A stretch of DNA of 64,000 nt from Streptomyces genisteinicus (GCF_014489615.1 NZ_CP060825.1:620001-684000), one strand, 5' to 3'. Numbered from the stretch's first letter, positions 44,731-54,217 are shown. The notes: generated from the sequence alone by a model not told the origin. Numbers and translations are program-made.

Positions 44731-44988
44731 TGTCCGGCCGCCCGGCGTGCGGCGCCTGGCGACCCGCCCCAAGATCCCTACTGACTTCAAGAGTTGAAGC
44801 ATTTCCTTCCCCCGGATGCGCATCCGAGGAGGTCCCGGGTGCCCCGATCGACGGCACGCGTGCCACTACTGAAGGAACGCGGGCTTTTCCATCTCGTTAA
44901 CAATTCACTTCTTGACGTCGCACCGAGGGCCGAGTTGACTTCCCCTACCTCGGCCGCCGAGTCGGCCATGTCAGGGAGGGTCCCCATC
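44731..44988 (+). other. Leader and promoter region of the xylFGH-like operon
   Basis: A 258-nt region, locally AT-richer around 44880-44940. TTGACG at 44913 and TTGACT at 44935 are possible -35 elements, and GTTAACAATTCAC at 44896-44908 looks like half of a repressor site. I could not fix a -10. The open frame through it is not convincing because a well-placed ribosome site and lipoprotein signal begin at 44989. Confidence 0.35.
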
Positions 44989-46101
44989 GTGAACGCACCT
45001 CTGCGTCGTGCCGCCGTCGCGGCCGCCGCCACGGCCATGGCCGTCTCGCTCGCCGCGTGCGGCAGCGCCAAGGAGTCCGGCGACAGCGCCGGCAAGCCCG
45101 CGGAGAAGAAGGGCAACGACATCACCGTCGGCCTGCTCCTCCCGGAGAACCAGACGGCCCGGTACGAGAAGTTCGACAAGCCGCTGATCGAGGCGGAGAT
45201 CAACAGCCTCACCCAGGGCAGGGCGAAGGTCGTCTACGCCAACGCCAAGCAGGACGCCAGCCTGCAGACGCAGCAGGTCGACACCATGATCACCAACAAG
45301 GTCGACGTGCTGATCGTGGACGCGGTCGACTCCAAGGCGATCGCCGGCGGTGTGAAGAAGGCCAAGGACGCCGGCATCCCCGTCGTCGCCTACGACCGTC
45401 TCGCCGAGGGCCCGATCGACGCCTACACCTCCTTCGACAACGAAGAGGTCGGCCACGTCCAGGGCAAGGCCCTCCTCGAGGCGCTGGGCGACAAGGCCGA
45501 GGGCGGCCAGATCGTGATGATGAACGGCGCGATCACCGACCCGAACGCCGCGCTGTTCAAGAAGGGCGCGCACGCCGAGCTCGACGGCAAGGTCACCGTC
45601 GGCAAGGAGTACGACACCAAGGAGTGGAAGCCGGAGAACGCCAACGCCAACATGGAGGCGGCGATCTCGGCTCTCGGCAAGGACAAGATCGTCGGCGTCT
45701 ACTCCGCCAACGACGGCATGGCCGGCGGCATCATCACCGCCCTGAAGGCCGCCGGCATCAGCCCCCTCCCGCCGGTCACCGGCCAGGACGCGGAGCTCGC
45801 CGGAGTGCAGCGCATCGTCGCGGGCGAGCAGTTCATGAGCGTCTACAAGCCGTACGAGCCCGAGGCCGAGGCCGCCGCCAAGATGGCCGTCGCCCTCGCC
45901 CAGGGACGCTCACTGGCCGCGCTCGCCGACTCCAAGGTCGACAGCGCGACGACCAAGGGCATCCCCACCTACCTGGTGCCCGTGGTCTCGCTGACCGAGG
46001 ACAACATCAAGGACACCGTCGTCAAGGACGGGGTGTACACGATCCAGGAGATCTGCACCCCGAAGTTCAAGGCGGCGTGCGACCGGCTGGGCCTCAAGTA
46101 G
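44989..46101 (+). CDS. Sugar ABC transporter substrate-binding lipoprotein (XylF-like)
   Basis: A 370-aa periplasmic-binding-protein-1-type lipoprotein. GTG at 44989 with GGGAGGG upstream; signal ends in lipobox LAAC (Cys24). Motifs such as VGLLLPENQTARYEKFDKPLI, VDVLIVDAVDSKAI, VVAYDRL and MNGAITDPNAALFKKG fit the D-xylose/ribose-type CUT2 binding proteins, closest in feel to XylF. Captures a pentose or related monosaccharide for import. First gene of an operon with ATPase and permease. Confidence 0.9.
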   Translation: MNAPLRRAAVAAAATAMAVSLAACGSAKESGDSAGKPAEKKGNDITVGLLLPENQTARYEKFDKPLIEAEINSLTQGRAKVVYANAKQDASLQTQQVDTMITNKVDVLIVDAVDSKAIAGGVKKAKDAGIPVVAYDRLAEGPIDAYTSFDNEEVGHVQGKALLEALGDKAEGGQIVMMNGAITDPNAALFKKGAHAELDGKVTVGKEYDTKEWKPENANANMEAAISALGKDKIVGVYSANDGMAGGIITALKAAGISPLPPVTGQDAELAGVQRIVAGEQFMSVYKPYEPEAEAAAKMAVALAQGRSLAALADSKVDSATTKGIPTYLVPVVSLTEDNIKDTVVKDGVYTIQEICTPKFKAACDRLGLK

Positions 46102-46333
46102 CCCGGCGGGGGCCGGGGCCGAAGGGCTCCGGTTCCGTGCGGGGCGGGTGTCGTCCCGCGGAAGCCTTCCGGTGTCCCGTCTTCGTTCTTCAGTCCCCGC
46201 TGCGGGGGCGGGGTGCCGGGGGGAAACTCGCGTGTGGTGTCGCCACGCGTCATGTACTGCTCAGCCACCGTGCCGCCCCAGTCAGTGGGGGTGCGGGATC
46301 TCCGCCGGTCAGGCGGTCAAGGAGATGGTTCAC

Positions 46334-47113
46334 GTGTCCGCTACGCCCGTGTTGGCGTTGCGCGGGGTCTCGAAGCGGTTCGGTGCCGTGCAGGCGCTCA
46401 CCGATGTCGAGCTCGAGGTCCACGCCGGTGAGGTGGTCGCCCTGGTGGGCGACAACGGTGCCGGAAAGTCCACGCTGGTCAAGACGATCGCCGGGGTGCA
46501 CCCGATCGACGAGGGCGCGATCGAGTGGGAGGGCCGCACGGTGGCCATCACCCGCCCGCACGACGCCCAGAGCCTGGGGATCGCGACGGTCTACCAGGAC
46601 CTCGCCCTGTGCGACAACATCGATGTCGTCGGCAACCTCTACCTCGGCCGGGAGCTGCGCAAGCGCGGTGTGCTGGACGAGGTGGAGATGGAGCGGCGTG
46701 CGCTGGAGCTGCTGAAGACGCTGTCGATCCGGATTCCGAGTGTGCGGATCCCGATCGCGTCGCTGTCGGGCGGTCAGCGTCAGACGGTGGCGATCGCCCG
46801 GTCGATGCTGGGTGAGCCGAAGCTGGTGATCCTGGACGAGCCGACCGCGGCGCTGGGCGTGGAGCAGACCGCGCAGGTGCTGGATCTGGTGGAGCGGCTG
46901 CGCGAGCGCGGTCACGCGGTGATCCTGATCAGTCACAACATGGCTGATGTGAAGGCCGTGGCGGACAAGGTCGCGGTGCTGCGGCTGGGCCGCAACAACG
47001 GGGTGTTCGATGTGAAGTCGACCTCGCAGGAAGAGATCATCTCCGCCATCACCGGGGCCACGGACAACGCCGTGACCCGCCGTGCGGCGCGCAACGCGGA
47101 GGTCCAGAAGTGA
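46334..47113 (+). CDS. Sugar ABC transporter ATPase (XylG-like, single domain)
   Basis: A 259-aa ATPase with GDNGAGKST, LSGGQRQTVAIARSM and KLVILDEPTAALG. CUT2 ATPases of E. coli are double-length; Streptomyces xylose-type systems often have a single domain, as here. AAGGAG at 46319-46324 directly abuts an in-frame ATG at 46325 but is ideally spaced to the GTG at 46334, so the latter is chosen. The 3' end overlaps the permease start (GTGA). Confidence 0.92.
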   Translation: MSATPVLALRGVSKRFGAVQALTDVELEVHAGEVVALVGDNGAGKSTLVKTIAGVHPIDEGAIEWEGRTVAITRPHDAQSLGIATVYQDLALCDNIDVVGNLYLGRELRKRGVLDEVEMERRALELLKTLSIRIPSVRIPIASLSGGQRQTVAIARSMLGEPKLVILDEPTAALGVEQTAQVLDLVERLRERGHAVILISHNMADVKAVADKVAVLRLGRNNGVFDVKSTSQEEIISAITGATDNAVTRRAARNAEVQK

Positions 47114-48411
47114 CCAGCCTCGACAAGTCCACCGACACCGCCGCCGCGGGCGGGCCCGTGGTCGGCAACCCGGAGGCGGCGCACGACGCGGTCACCGCGG
47201 TCGATCCCCGTCTGCTGGTGCGCGAGCAGGGCCTGAAGGGCTACTGGTCGGAGTTCCGGCGCAAGATGCACGCCGGTGACCTCGGCTCGATCCCGGTCGT
47301 CATCGGCCTGATCGTGATCGCGGTCATCTTCCAGAGCATGAACGGGCAGTTCCTGTCCGCGGAGAACCTGTCCAACATCGCCGTCACCATGGTCGCCACC
47401 GGCATGATGGCCGTCGGCATCATCTTCGTCCTGCTGCTGGGCGAGATCGACCTGTCGGTGGGCTCCGTGTCCGGCGTCTCCGGCGCCATCGTCGCCGTCC
47501 TGTCGGTCACCCACGGCATGAACGAATGGCTCGCCGTCCTCGTCGCCCTCGTGAGCGGCGCCGCGATCGGCGCCCTGCACGGCTTCTTCTTCGCCAAGAT
47601 CGGCGCCCCCGCCTTCGCCGTCACCCTCGCCGGCCTGCTGTTCTGGCTCGGCTTCATGCTCCAGCTCCTGGGCGAGAACGGCACCATCAACCTCGACGGC
47701 GAAGGCGTCGTCGGACAGCTCACCACCTACTACTTCACCGACGTCGCCGCCGCCTACGCCCTCGCCGCCCTCGCCGTCGCCGGCTTCTTCCTCTCCTCCT
47801 ACCTCGACAACCGCCGCCGCGCAGCAGCCGGCGTCCCCTCCCGCCCCCTGTCCGACATCGTGCTGCGCACCGTCGTCCTCGCGGTGATCGCGTTCGCCGC
47901 AGCCGTCATGTTCAACCAGTACAAGGGCCTGCCGCTGGCCCTGGTGCTGTTCCTCGCCGTGCTCGTGATCACCGACTTCACGCTGCGCCGCACCGCCTAC
48001 GGCCGCAAGATCTTCGCCCTCGGCGGCAGTGTCGAGGCCTCCCGCCGCGCCGGTATCAACGTCACCGCCGTCCGCGTCTCCGTCTTCGCCCTCGCCGGAC
48101 TCTTCGCCGCCGTCGGCGGACTGTTCTGGGCCTCCAAGATCGCCGCCGCCAACCAGAGCGCCGGCGCCGGCGACCTCCTCATGAACGTCATCGCCGCCGC
48201 CGTCATCGGCGGCACCAGCCTCTTCGGCGGCCGCGGACGCACCTGGAACGCCCTCCTGGGCGTCATGGTCATCGTCTCCATCCAGTACGGCCTCGCCCTC
48301 GAAGGCATCGCCACCCCCATCCAGTACATGATCACCGGCGGCGTCCTCCTCGCCACCGTCGTCATCGACTCCATCACCCGCAAGACCCAGAAGACCGCAG
48401 GCCGCGCCTGA
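47110..48411 (+). CDS. Sugar ABC transporter permease (XylH-like)
   Basis: A 433-aa CUT2 permease with about ten membrane helices, the motif LLGEIDLSVGSVSG near residue 115, GAPAFAVTLAGLLFWLG, GGSVEASRRAGINV and the C-terminal IGGTSLFGGRGRTWNALLG. GTG overlaps the ATPase stop. Long N-terminal cytoplasmic head (about 55 residues). Completes a xylFGH-like importer next to the oligosaccharide importer, consistent with hemicellulose use. Confidence 0.93.
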   Translation: MTSLDKSTDTAAAGGPVVGNPEAAHDAVTAVDPRLLVREQGLKGYWSEFRRKMHAGDLGSIPVVIGLIVIAVIFQSMNGQFLSAENLSNIAVTMVATGMMAVGIIFVLLLGEIDLSVGSVSGVSGAIVAVLSVTHGMNEWLAVLVALVSGAAIGALHGFFFAKIGAPAFAVTLAGLLFWLGFMLQLLGENGTINLDGEGVVGQLTTYYFTDVAAAYALAALAVAGFFLSSYLDNRRRAAAGVPSRPLSDIVLRTVVLAVIAFAAAVMFNQYKGLPLALVLFLAVLVITDFTLRRTAYGRKIFALGGSVEASRRAGINVTAVRVSVFALAGLFAAVGGLFWASKIAAANQSAGAGDLLMNVIAAAVIGGTSLFGGRGRTWNALLGVMVIVSIQYGLALEGIATPIQYMITGGVLLATVVIDSITRKTQKTAGRA

Positions 48412-48427
48412 CCACCGGTCCCCAGCA

Positions 48428-48470
48428 CGACGGAGGGGTCCCGCCCACGGGGGGCGGGACCCCTCCGTCG
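48428..48470 (+). terminator. Perfect 19-bp hairpin terminator
   Basis: Arms 48428-48446 and 48452-48470, 5-nt loop, 17 nt after the permease stop. Confidence 0.8.
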
Positions 48471-48522
48471 TATGCCCCAGGCACTCTTGCCGCGTGGCCG
48501 AATGTCGCGAACAGTACGGTCC

Positions 48523-49803
48523 ATGGCGACAGTTGTGCTGGTGGGAACGCTGGACACCAAGGGTGCGGAGTACGGCTGGCTGCGCGAACGGCTCCTCGCG
48601 CTGGGGGTCGACGTGATCGTCGTCGACACCGGCGCCCTCGGCACACCGCGCACCGCCGCCGACGTGACCGGCGAGGAGGTCGCCCGCGCGGCGGGGGCGG
48701 ACGCAGAGGCGCTGCGCGCGGCCGGGGACCGCGGGGCCGCCGTCACCGCCATGGCGCACGGCGCCGCGGAGGTCGTCTCCCGTCTCCACTCCCAGGGCAG
48801 GCTCCACTGCGTGCTCGCGATCGGCGGCAGCGGCGGCACGTCGATCGCCACCCGGGCGATGCGCGCGCTGCCGCTCGGGGTGCCCAAGCTGATGGTGTCG
48901 TCCATGGCCTCCGGCGACGTGGCCCGGTACGTCGGATCGACCGACATCACGCTGATGTACAGCGTCGTCGACATCGCCGGGGTCAACCCGGTGCTGGCGC
49001 CGGTGCTCGCCAACGCGGCGGACGCGGCCGCCGGGATGGCGAAGGGCTTCGCCGCCTCGCCCCGCGCGCTGCGCCCGGAGACCCTGGCGGCCGCCGGGCG
49101 GCCGCTGGTGGCCGCCAGCATGGCGGGGGTGACCACCCCCGGTGTGGACGCGGCCCGCGCCCGGCTCGCCGAACTCGGCTACGAGGTGCTGGTCTTCCAC
49201 GTCAGCGGCACCGGCGGCCGGACGCTGGAGTCCCTCGCCGGACAGGGTGTCTTCGCCGGGGTGCTCGACCTCACGCTCAGCGAACTCGCCGACGACCTGG
49301 TCGGCGGCATCCTGACGGCCGGACCGGACCGGCTGACCGCCGCCGGGCTGGCCGGAGTGCCGCAGGTGGTCAGCCTCGGGGCGCTGGACATGGTGAAGTT
49401 CGGCCCGCCGGAGACGGTCCCCGCCGCCCTGCGCGACCGCAACCCGCTGGTGCACAACCCCTCGATCACGGTCGTCCGCACGACGTCCGGCGAGTGCGGG
49501 GAACTGGGCCGGCGCATAGCGGCGAAACTGCGCGCGGCCCGGGGCCCGGTGGAGGTGTGCGTACCGCTGCGCGGGCTGTCGACCCTGGGCGCGCCGGGCG
49601 GCCCCTACCACGACCCGGCCGTGGACGGGGCGCTGTTCACGGCGTTACGGGCGGGGCTCGCGGGCAGCGCGGTGCGCGTCGTGGACCACGACACCCACAT
49701 CAACACCGAGGAGTTCGGCCGTTCCGCCGCCGACCGGCTGCACCAGCTGATCCCCGCGGCACGCCGCCCGGGGGCGGCGGCATCGGACGGGCCGCCCGCG
49801 TGA
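48523..49803 (+). CDS. Tm-1-like ATP-binding domain protein (UPF0261)
   Basis: A 426-aa protein of the Tm-1/UPF0261 family. It starts MATVVLVGTLDTKGAEY, the usual family N-terminus, and contains GGSGGTSIATRAMR, VSSMASGDVARYVGSTDITLMYSVVDIAGVN and FHVSGTGGRTLE. The family's N-terminal half binds ATP; the plant Tm-1 member inhibits a viral replicase, while the bacterial role is unknown. Neither the ATG at 48523 nor an upstream ATG at 48502 has a clear ribosome site; 48523 is chosen by similarity. Neighbours give no clue. Confidence 0.88.
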   Translation: MATVVLVGTLDTKGAEYGWLRERLLALGVDVIVVDTGALGTPRTAADVTGEEVARAAGADAEALRAAGDRGAAVTAMAHGAAEVVSRLHSQGRLHCVLAIGGSGGTSIATRAMRALPLGVPKLMVSSMASGDVARYVGSTDITLMYSVVDIAGVNPVLAPVLANAADAAAGMAKGFAASPRALRPETLAAAGRPLVAASMAGVTTPGVDAARARLAELGYEVLVFHVSGTGGRTLESLAGQGVFAGVLDLTLSELADDLVGGILTAGPDRLTAAGLAGVPQVVSLGALDMVKFGPPETVPAALRDRNPLVHNPSITVVRTTSGECGELGRRIAAKLRAARGPVEVCVPLRGLSTLGAPGGPYHDPAVDGALFTALRAGLAGSAVRVVDHDTHINTEEFGRSAADRLHQLIPAARRPGAAASDGPPA

Positions 49804-50141
49804 GCCGGCGCCCGGGGGCGCCGAGGGGTGTGACGTGACACTGCCCGGGCCGCGGGGACTCCGCGGCCCTCCTGGACAGCCCCGTTCAGCGGGCTGCGCC
49901 CACGTCGGTTCGGCAAGCCGGCCACCGCCCTGCGCAGCGAGGGTGCGGACCCGGTCCGCCAGGGGCGGCCCTGGGAGCCTGCCCCTGGTACGCCGGAGCC
50001 GGTGGGCAGGCGGCACAGGCGCTCGGTGCGGGGGCGGCGGTAAGCCGGTGTTCGCCGCGGTCCGAGACGGGGCGGACGGCGGCCGGTCCCGGCGCCGGGC
50101 GGGCGCCGCGGCTCCACCGGGCCTTCGGCCCCGCTGCCGCG
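49804..50141. other. Convergent spacer with one hairpin
   Basis: A 338-nt gap between two converging genes. A 9-bp GC stem (49847-49855 and 49861-49869) could be a terminator. The rest has only Arg/Pro-rich open frames and nothing I would annotate. Confidence 0.4.
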
Positions 50142-50618
50142 TCAGCCGGCCGGCCGGGCGGCCGGGCCCTCCGCCGGTACGGCCAGCAGGGCCGTCAGAT
50201 CGCGCACGAATGCCGCGGTGCGCTCGCTGTCCGTGCCGCCGAGCGGGGCGAGCTGGGCGTCGATCAGCCCGTGGACGACGCCGACGGCCCGGCCGGTGAC
50301 CTCCCGCCCCCGTGCGGTGAGCGCCAGCCGCACCGCACGGCTGTCGACGGCGTCCCGGGTGCGCTCCACCATCCCGGCGGTCTCCAGGGAACGGGCCAGC
50401 TTGGAGACGTAGAGCGCCTCCAGTCCGGTGTGGTCGGCGAGTTCGCGCTGACTCGGCCGGATCCCGGACCGGTCGAGCCCCCGCAGGGTCGCCACGACCG
50501 AGTACTGCGCGTGGGTGAGCCCGAGCGGCGCCAGCGCCCGGTCGACGGCCACCCGCCACTTCATCGAGAGCCGCCACACCAGGAAGCCCGGCGTCGCTCC
50601 CGCGGTCTCATCGCTCAT
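50142..50618 (-). CDS. MarR-family transcriptional regulator
   Basis: A 158-aa winged-helix regulator with MKWRVAVDRALAPLGLTHAQYSVVATLRGL, RPSQRELADHTGLEALYVSKLARSLETAGMVERTRDAVDSRAVRLALTARG, the classic MarR recognition helix and wing. ATG at 50618 lies 7 nt past a TACGGT -10, so probably leaderless. Same strand as, and 65 nt downstream of, the LD-carboxypeptidase gene, but with its own promoter. Ligand and targets unknown; MarR proteins usually act on themselves and an adjacent gene. Confidence 0.92.
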   Translation of the reverse strand: MSDETAGATPGFLVWRLSMKWRVAVDRALAPLGLTHAQYSVVATLRGLDRSGIRPSQRELADHTGLEALYVSKLARSLETAGMVERTRDAVDSRAVRLALTARGREVTGRAVGVVHGLIDAQLAPLGGTDSERTAAFVRDLTALLAVPAEGPAARPAG

Positions 50619-50625
50619 GCCCGGC

Positions 50626-50631
50626 ACCGTA
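50626..50631 (-). promoter_or_regulatory. -10 element of a leaderless promoter (marR-type gene)
   Basis: TACGGT on the minus strand, 7 nt before the ATG at 50618, no ribosome site. Confidence 0.5.
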
Positions 50632-50683
50632 CATGGCTGCGGTCGCCCCTCCCCGGGCGGCCCCGCCGCGTGCCGGGCGGCCG

Positions 50684-51711
50684 TCAGTCCAGCGTCTGCG
50701 TCAGCTCGGCGCGCTCCGGCGTGAGCACCACCCGCCCGCGGGCTCCGTTCACCAGGGGCAGGTACGGCGGGACGTGACCGCACTCGACGTCCGCGACGGT
50801 CGGGACGCCGAGGGAGCCCAGCGCGTCCAGCACCGCCTCGTGCTGGGTGAGCGACGGGGCGTCGGCGCCGGGCGACCGGGCCACGAGAACGGCGTTCGCG
50901 TGGTCGAAGCAGCCGGCCAGCCGCATTCCGTGGAGATTGCGGCAGATCTCCAGGGCGTCGTCGCCTCCCGCCTCCACGTAGACGAGGAGCCCCTGCGGCG
51001 CCTCGGCGCGCGCGAAGGCGGAGACGTCGAGGTACGGCGAGCCCGTGAGGTTGCTCAGGGTCTCGATGCAGCCGCCGATCAGGCGTCCCTCGGCTTCCAC
51101 GTCCCCGTCGCCGTCCAGCCGTGTCCACCGGCCGGGGGTGTCGAGACCGAGGTCGCGTACGCCCGGGTCGCCGGCCCAGTCGTCATGGCCCGCGGCACGG
51201 TGACGGCCCGGCGGGATCTGGGTGAAGCGGTGCCCGCGCGGGGCCGCCGCGATGTCCAGCCAGGACAGCAGCCCCGCGGGCGGCCGGTAGGGGGTGTCCA
51301 GCAGGTTGTTGCCGTGCAGCGTCGCCGTGCCGGTGAGCAGGGTCAGCGGCGTCATGAGCGTCGACATGTCCGAGTACCCGACGAGCCACGTCGGCTCGGC
51401 CTCCCGCAGCGCGTCCCAGTCGAGCAGCGGCAGCAGATCGATCGCCGTCTCCCCGCCCCACGGCGGCACCACGGCCCTGATGCCGGGATCCGTCAGCATC
51501 GCCGTCAGTTCACGGGCCCGGTCGGCGGCCGGGGCGCTGATGTGGCCGGAGCCGTCCATGCAGTCGCCGGTCACGACCTCGTATCCGCGTGCCCCGACCG
51601 CGGAGACCGCCACGGCGAGGCGCGCGCGCAGTTCCTCGGGGACTCCGCTCGACGGCGAGGTGAGCCGACACGGTCGCCGGGGCGCAGGGGCCGGGGGAAG
51701 CGAAGGGTCAT
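50684..51711 (-). CDS. LD-carboxypeptidase / MccF-like S66 peptidase, probably frameshifted
   Basis: The main frame encodes an S66-family serine peptidase: TSPSSGVPEELRARLAVAV, WGGETAIDLLPLLDWD, LVGYSDMSTLMTPL (nucleophile Ser in GYSD), LIGGCIETL and DVECGHVPPYLPLVNGARG. Family members cut L,D-bonds in peptidoglycan or inactivate microcin C-like compounds. The expected N-terminus is in a different frame: from the ATG at 51711, MTLRFPRPLRPGDRVG reads as the normal family start and then must shift at about 51661-51665 to join TSPSSG. One base appears to be missing. The intact frame instead runs to a GTG at 51748 with an unlikely Pro-rich start. Either a sequencing error or a genuine inactivating deletion. 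Confidence 0.7.
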
Positions 51712-51805
51712 GCGGGGGATCCTGGCAGCCGGCCGCAACCGGCTCCACCGGTTTTCCGGACGCCGGACGGCGACCGGCGACCGGCGTCCGGCAGTCCGCC
51801 CCGGG

Positions 51806-54217
51806 TCAGGCGTCGGCCGGCGGGAGTTGCTGCTCGGTCCAGATCGTCTTGCCGTGGGCGGTGTACCTGCTGCCCCAGCGGTGGGTGAGCTGCGCGATCA
51901 GGAACAGTCCGCGGCCGCCCTCGTCGGTGAGCCGGGCGCGGCGCAGATGGGGCTGGGTCTGGCTGGGGTCGGAGACCTCCACGACGAGGCGCCGGTCGCG
52001 GATGAGCCGCACGCCGACGGGGCCGCCGGCGTAGCGGATGGCGTTGGTGACGAGTTCGCTGACGATCAGTTCGGTGGTGAACGCCAGTGCCTCCAGTCCC
52101 CAGGCGGCGAGGCGGTCGGCGACCTGCGCACGGGCCTCGGCCACCACCTTGCCGTCGGCGGGGAACTCCCACGAGGCGACGGACTCCGGCGGTGTCACGG
52201 CGAGCCGGGCGAGCAGCAGGGCGGCGTCGTCGTCCGGCGGGTCGGCGAGGAAGGGGACGAGGACGGTGCGGCCGATCTCCGCCACGGGACGGGACCCGTC
52301 CGCCGACGCCCGGCGCAGGTGCTCCGCCACCCGCACGGTGCCGTCCGTCTCCCGCGCCGAGAGCGATCCGGCGGTGAAGGCGAGCAGATCGCCCTGGCCC
52401 AGGGCGAGTTCGACGGGTTCGAAGGGAGCGCCGCCGAGCCCGAGCGCCGGTCCCGCGGGCACGTCCACGGAATCCGTCCCCCCGGATGCGCCGGCGAGCA
52501 GCGGCGGCGCGTGACCGGCGCTGGCGACCAGGCAGTGGGCGGTGACGGGGTCGTAGACCGCGTACAGGCAGGTGGCTCCGCGGACCGATCCCTCCGAGTC
52601 GCCGGGCGGTTCGTCCTCGGCGAGGCGTACGACGAGGTCGTCGAGGTGGGTCAGCAGTTCGTCGGGCGGCGGGTCGAGGTCCGACAGGGTGCGGACGGCG
52701 GTGCGCAGGCTGCCCATGGCGGCGGCCGCGCCGAGCCCGTGCCCGCGGACCGTGCCCACCACGAACGCCACGCGCGCCGACGACAGGGTGATGACGTCGA
52801 ACCAGCTGCCTCCGGTGCCGGCGACCGTCCGGCCGGGCACGTAGATGCCGGCGGTCTCGGCCGCGGTGAGCTTGAGCACGGGCCGGGGCAGCAGGCTCCG
52901 CTGGAGGGATTCGGCGGTACGGCGTTCGCGGGTGTAGCGGCGGGCGTTGTCGATGGCGAGGCCCGCGCGGGAGGCGATGTCCTCGGCGACGGAGGCGTCG
53001 AGGGCGTCGAAGGGCGCCCGGTCGCCGGCGCGCCAGAGTCCGACGGCGCCGAGCACCTGGCCGCGGGCCTGGAGGGGCACCACCATCAGTGAGGCGGCCC
53101 GGTCGGCGAGGAGCAGCCGCACCCGGTCGGGGTCGTCCGCGATCCTGGGCCGGAGGGTGTCGAGATCGGCGACGATCACGGCGGATCCGAGGCGGAGCCG
53201 CTCGCTCTCGTAGCCCCGGACCCGCAGGATCTCGCCCTGCTGGTAGAGCTCGGCCGGCCAGACGCCGTCGGAGGCGGCCGCCGCCACCCGCCGCAGCGGC
53301 GCCCCGGGGGCGAACTCGCCCGGCTCCTCCCCCACCAGCACGGTCTCGGTGATGTCCACGGACGCGAGGTCGGCGAAGGCCGGCACCAGGAGGTCGGCGA
53401 GCACCTGGGCGTTGCGGCCGGTCTCCAGTGAACGGCCCAGCGCGGAGGCGGCGGTGGCGACGAGGGCGGAGCGGCGCTGTGCGCGTTCTTCCTCGGTGAC
53501 GTCGGTGAAGGTGACGGCGACACCGTGGACGGCGCCCGCCTCGCCGGTGAGGCGCAGTGCCGACAGGGAGATGGTGCGGTCGCTGTGCGGCGCCTGGACC
53601 AGCCGGGCGGGGGTGACGAAGTCGACGAGCGGGACTCCCGTGCCGGCCACCCGGCGGAGCTGGGTCTCGATGACGGCGGCGTCGTGCGGGACCAGGAGTT
53701 CGTGGAGGCGGCGCCCGATGGCGCTGCCGTCGCCGCCGGCGTCGACCAGCCGCTGGAGGTCCTCGGGCAGGGGGTTGATGCGCAGCACCCGCAGTTCCTC
53801 GTCGTGGATGGCGAGGCCGATGCCGGACTGGGAGGTCAGCGCCCGCATCAGGGCCTCGTCCTGTTCGCGGCGGGCGACGGTGCCGGCGGGCACGAGGCGC
53901 AGCAGTCCGCGGGCGTCTCCCCGGCCCTCGACGGGCAGCAGCGCGCACAGGACGCTCTCCTGACGGCCCTTGAGCACGGCGTTCTCCGAGACGGGGCAGG
54001 TCTCGGGCTCCCGGGTCCGCAGCCGCGGCCAGACGGCCGGATCGTCGAAGAGTTCTCCGGCCGTGCGGCCGGTGAGTGCCGACGCGGGTTCGCCGATCAG
54101 GGCGGCGGCGGCCGCGGTGCAGGACAGGACGGTGTCGTCGGCGCCGACCACGAGCAGGGCGCAGCCCTCCGCCTGCCCGGTGGCCGCCGGCAGGATGTCG
54201 TCGCCGCCTGTGCTCAC
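51806..54217 (-). CDS. PAS/GAF/SpoIIE-like/HATPase protein with degenerate phosphatase site
   Basis: An 803-aa signalling protein. PAS-like domains at about 15-105 and 125-245, GAF at about 250-425, SpoIIE/PP2C domain at about 440-672, and an RsbW-like HATPase at about 690-803 (N-box ELIVSELVTNAIRYAGG, G-box DEGGRGLFLI). The PP2C site is unusual: GGSWFD has Ser471 for the normal Asp, VVGTVRGHG has Thr489 for Asp, and FTAGSL has Ala616 for Asp; only the last DDDAALL is kept. The phosphatase is therefore probably inactive while the ATPase looks intact. GTG at 54217 with GAGAGGA 5 nt upstream. Its paralogue at 59200 keeps all four residues. Confidence 0.88.
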   Translation of the reverse strand: MSTGGDDILPAATGQAEGCALLVVGADDTVLSCTAAAAALIGEPASALTGRTAGELFDDPAVWPRLRTREPETCPVSENAVLKGRQESVLCALLPVEGRGDARGLLRLVPAGTVARREQDEALMRALTSQSGIGLAIHDEELRVLRINPLPEDLQRLVDAGGDGSAIGRRLHELLVPHDAAVIETQLRRVAGTGVPLVDFVTPARLVQAPHSDRTISLSALRLTGEAGAVHGVAVTFTDVTEEERAQRRSALVATAASALGRSLETGRNAQVLADLLVPAFADLASVDITETVLVGEEPGEFAPGAPLRRVAAAASDGVWPAELYQQGEILRVRGYESERLRLGSAVIVADLDTLRPRIADDPDRVRLLLADRAASLMVVPLQARGQVLGAVGLWRAGDRAPFDALDASVAEDIASRAGLAIDNARRYTRERRTAESLQRSLLPRPVLKLTAAETAGIYVPGRTVAGTGGSWFDVITLSSARVAFVVGTVRGHGLGAAAAMGSLRTAVRTLSDLDPPPDELLTHLDDLVVRLAEDEPPGDSEGSVRGATCLYAVYDPVTAHCLVASAGHAPPLLAGASGGTDSVDVPAGPALGLGGAPFEPVELALGQGDLLAFTAGSLSARETDGTVRVAEHLRRASADGSRPVAEIGRTVLVPFLADPPDDDAALLLARLAVTPPESVASWEFPADGKVVAEARAQVADRLAAWGLEALAFTTELIVSELVTNAIRYAGGPVGVRLIRDRRLVVEVSDPSQTQPHLRRARLTDEGGRGLFLIAQLTHRWGSRYTAHGKTIWTEQQLPPADA

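Noticed and set aside
48515..48520. TACGGT as a leaderless promoter for the Tm-1-like gene
   Set aside because: It is only 2 nt from the ATG at 48523, too close for transcription to start at or before the codon.
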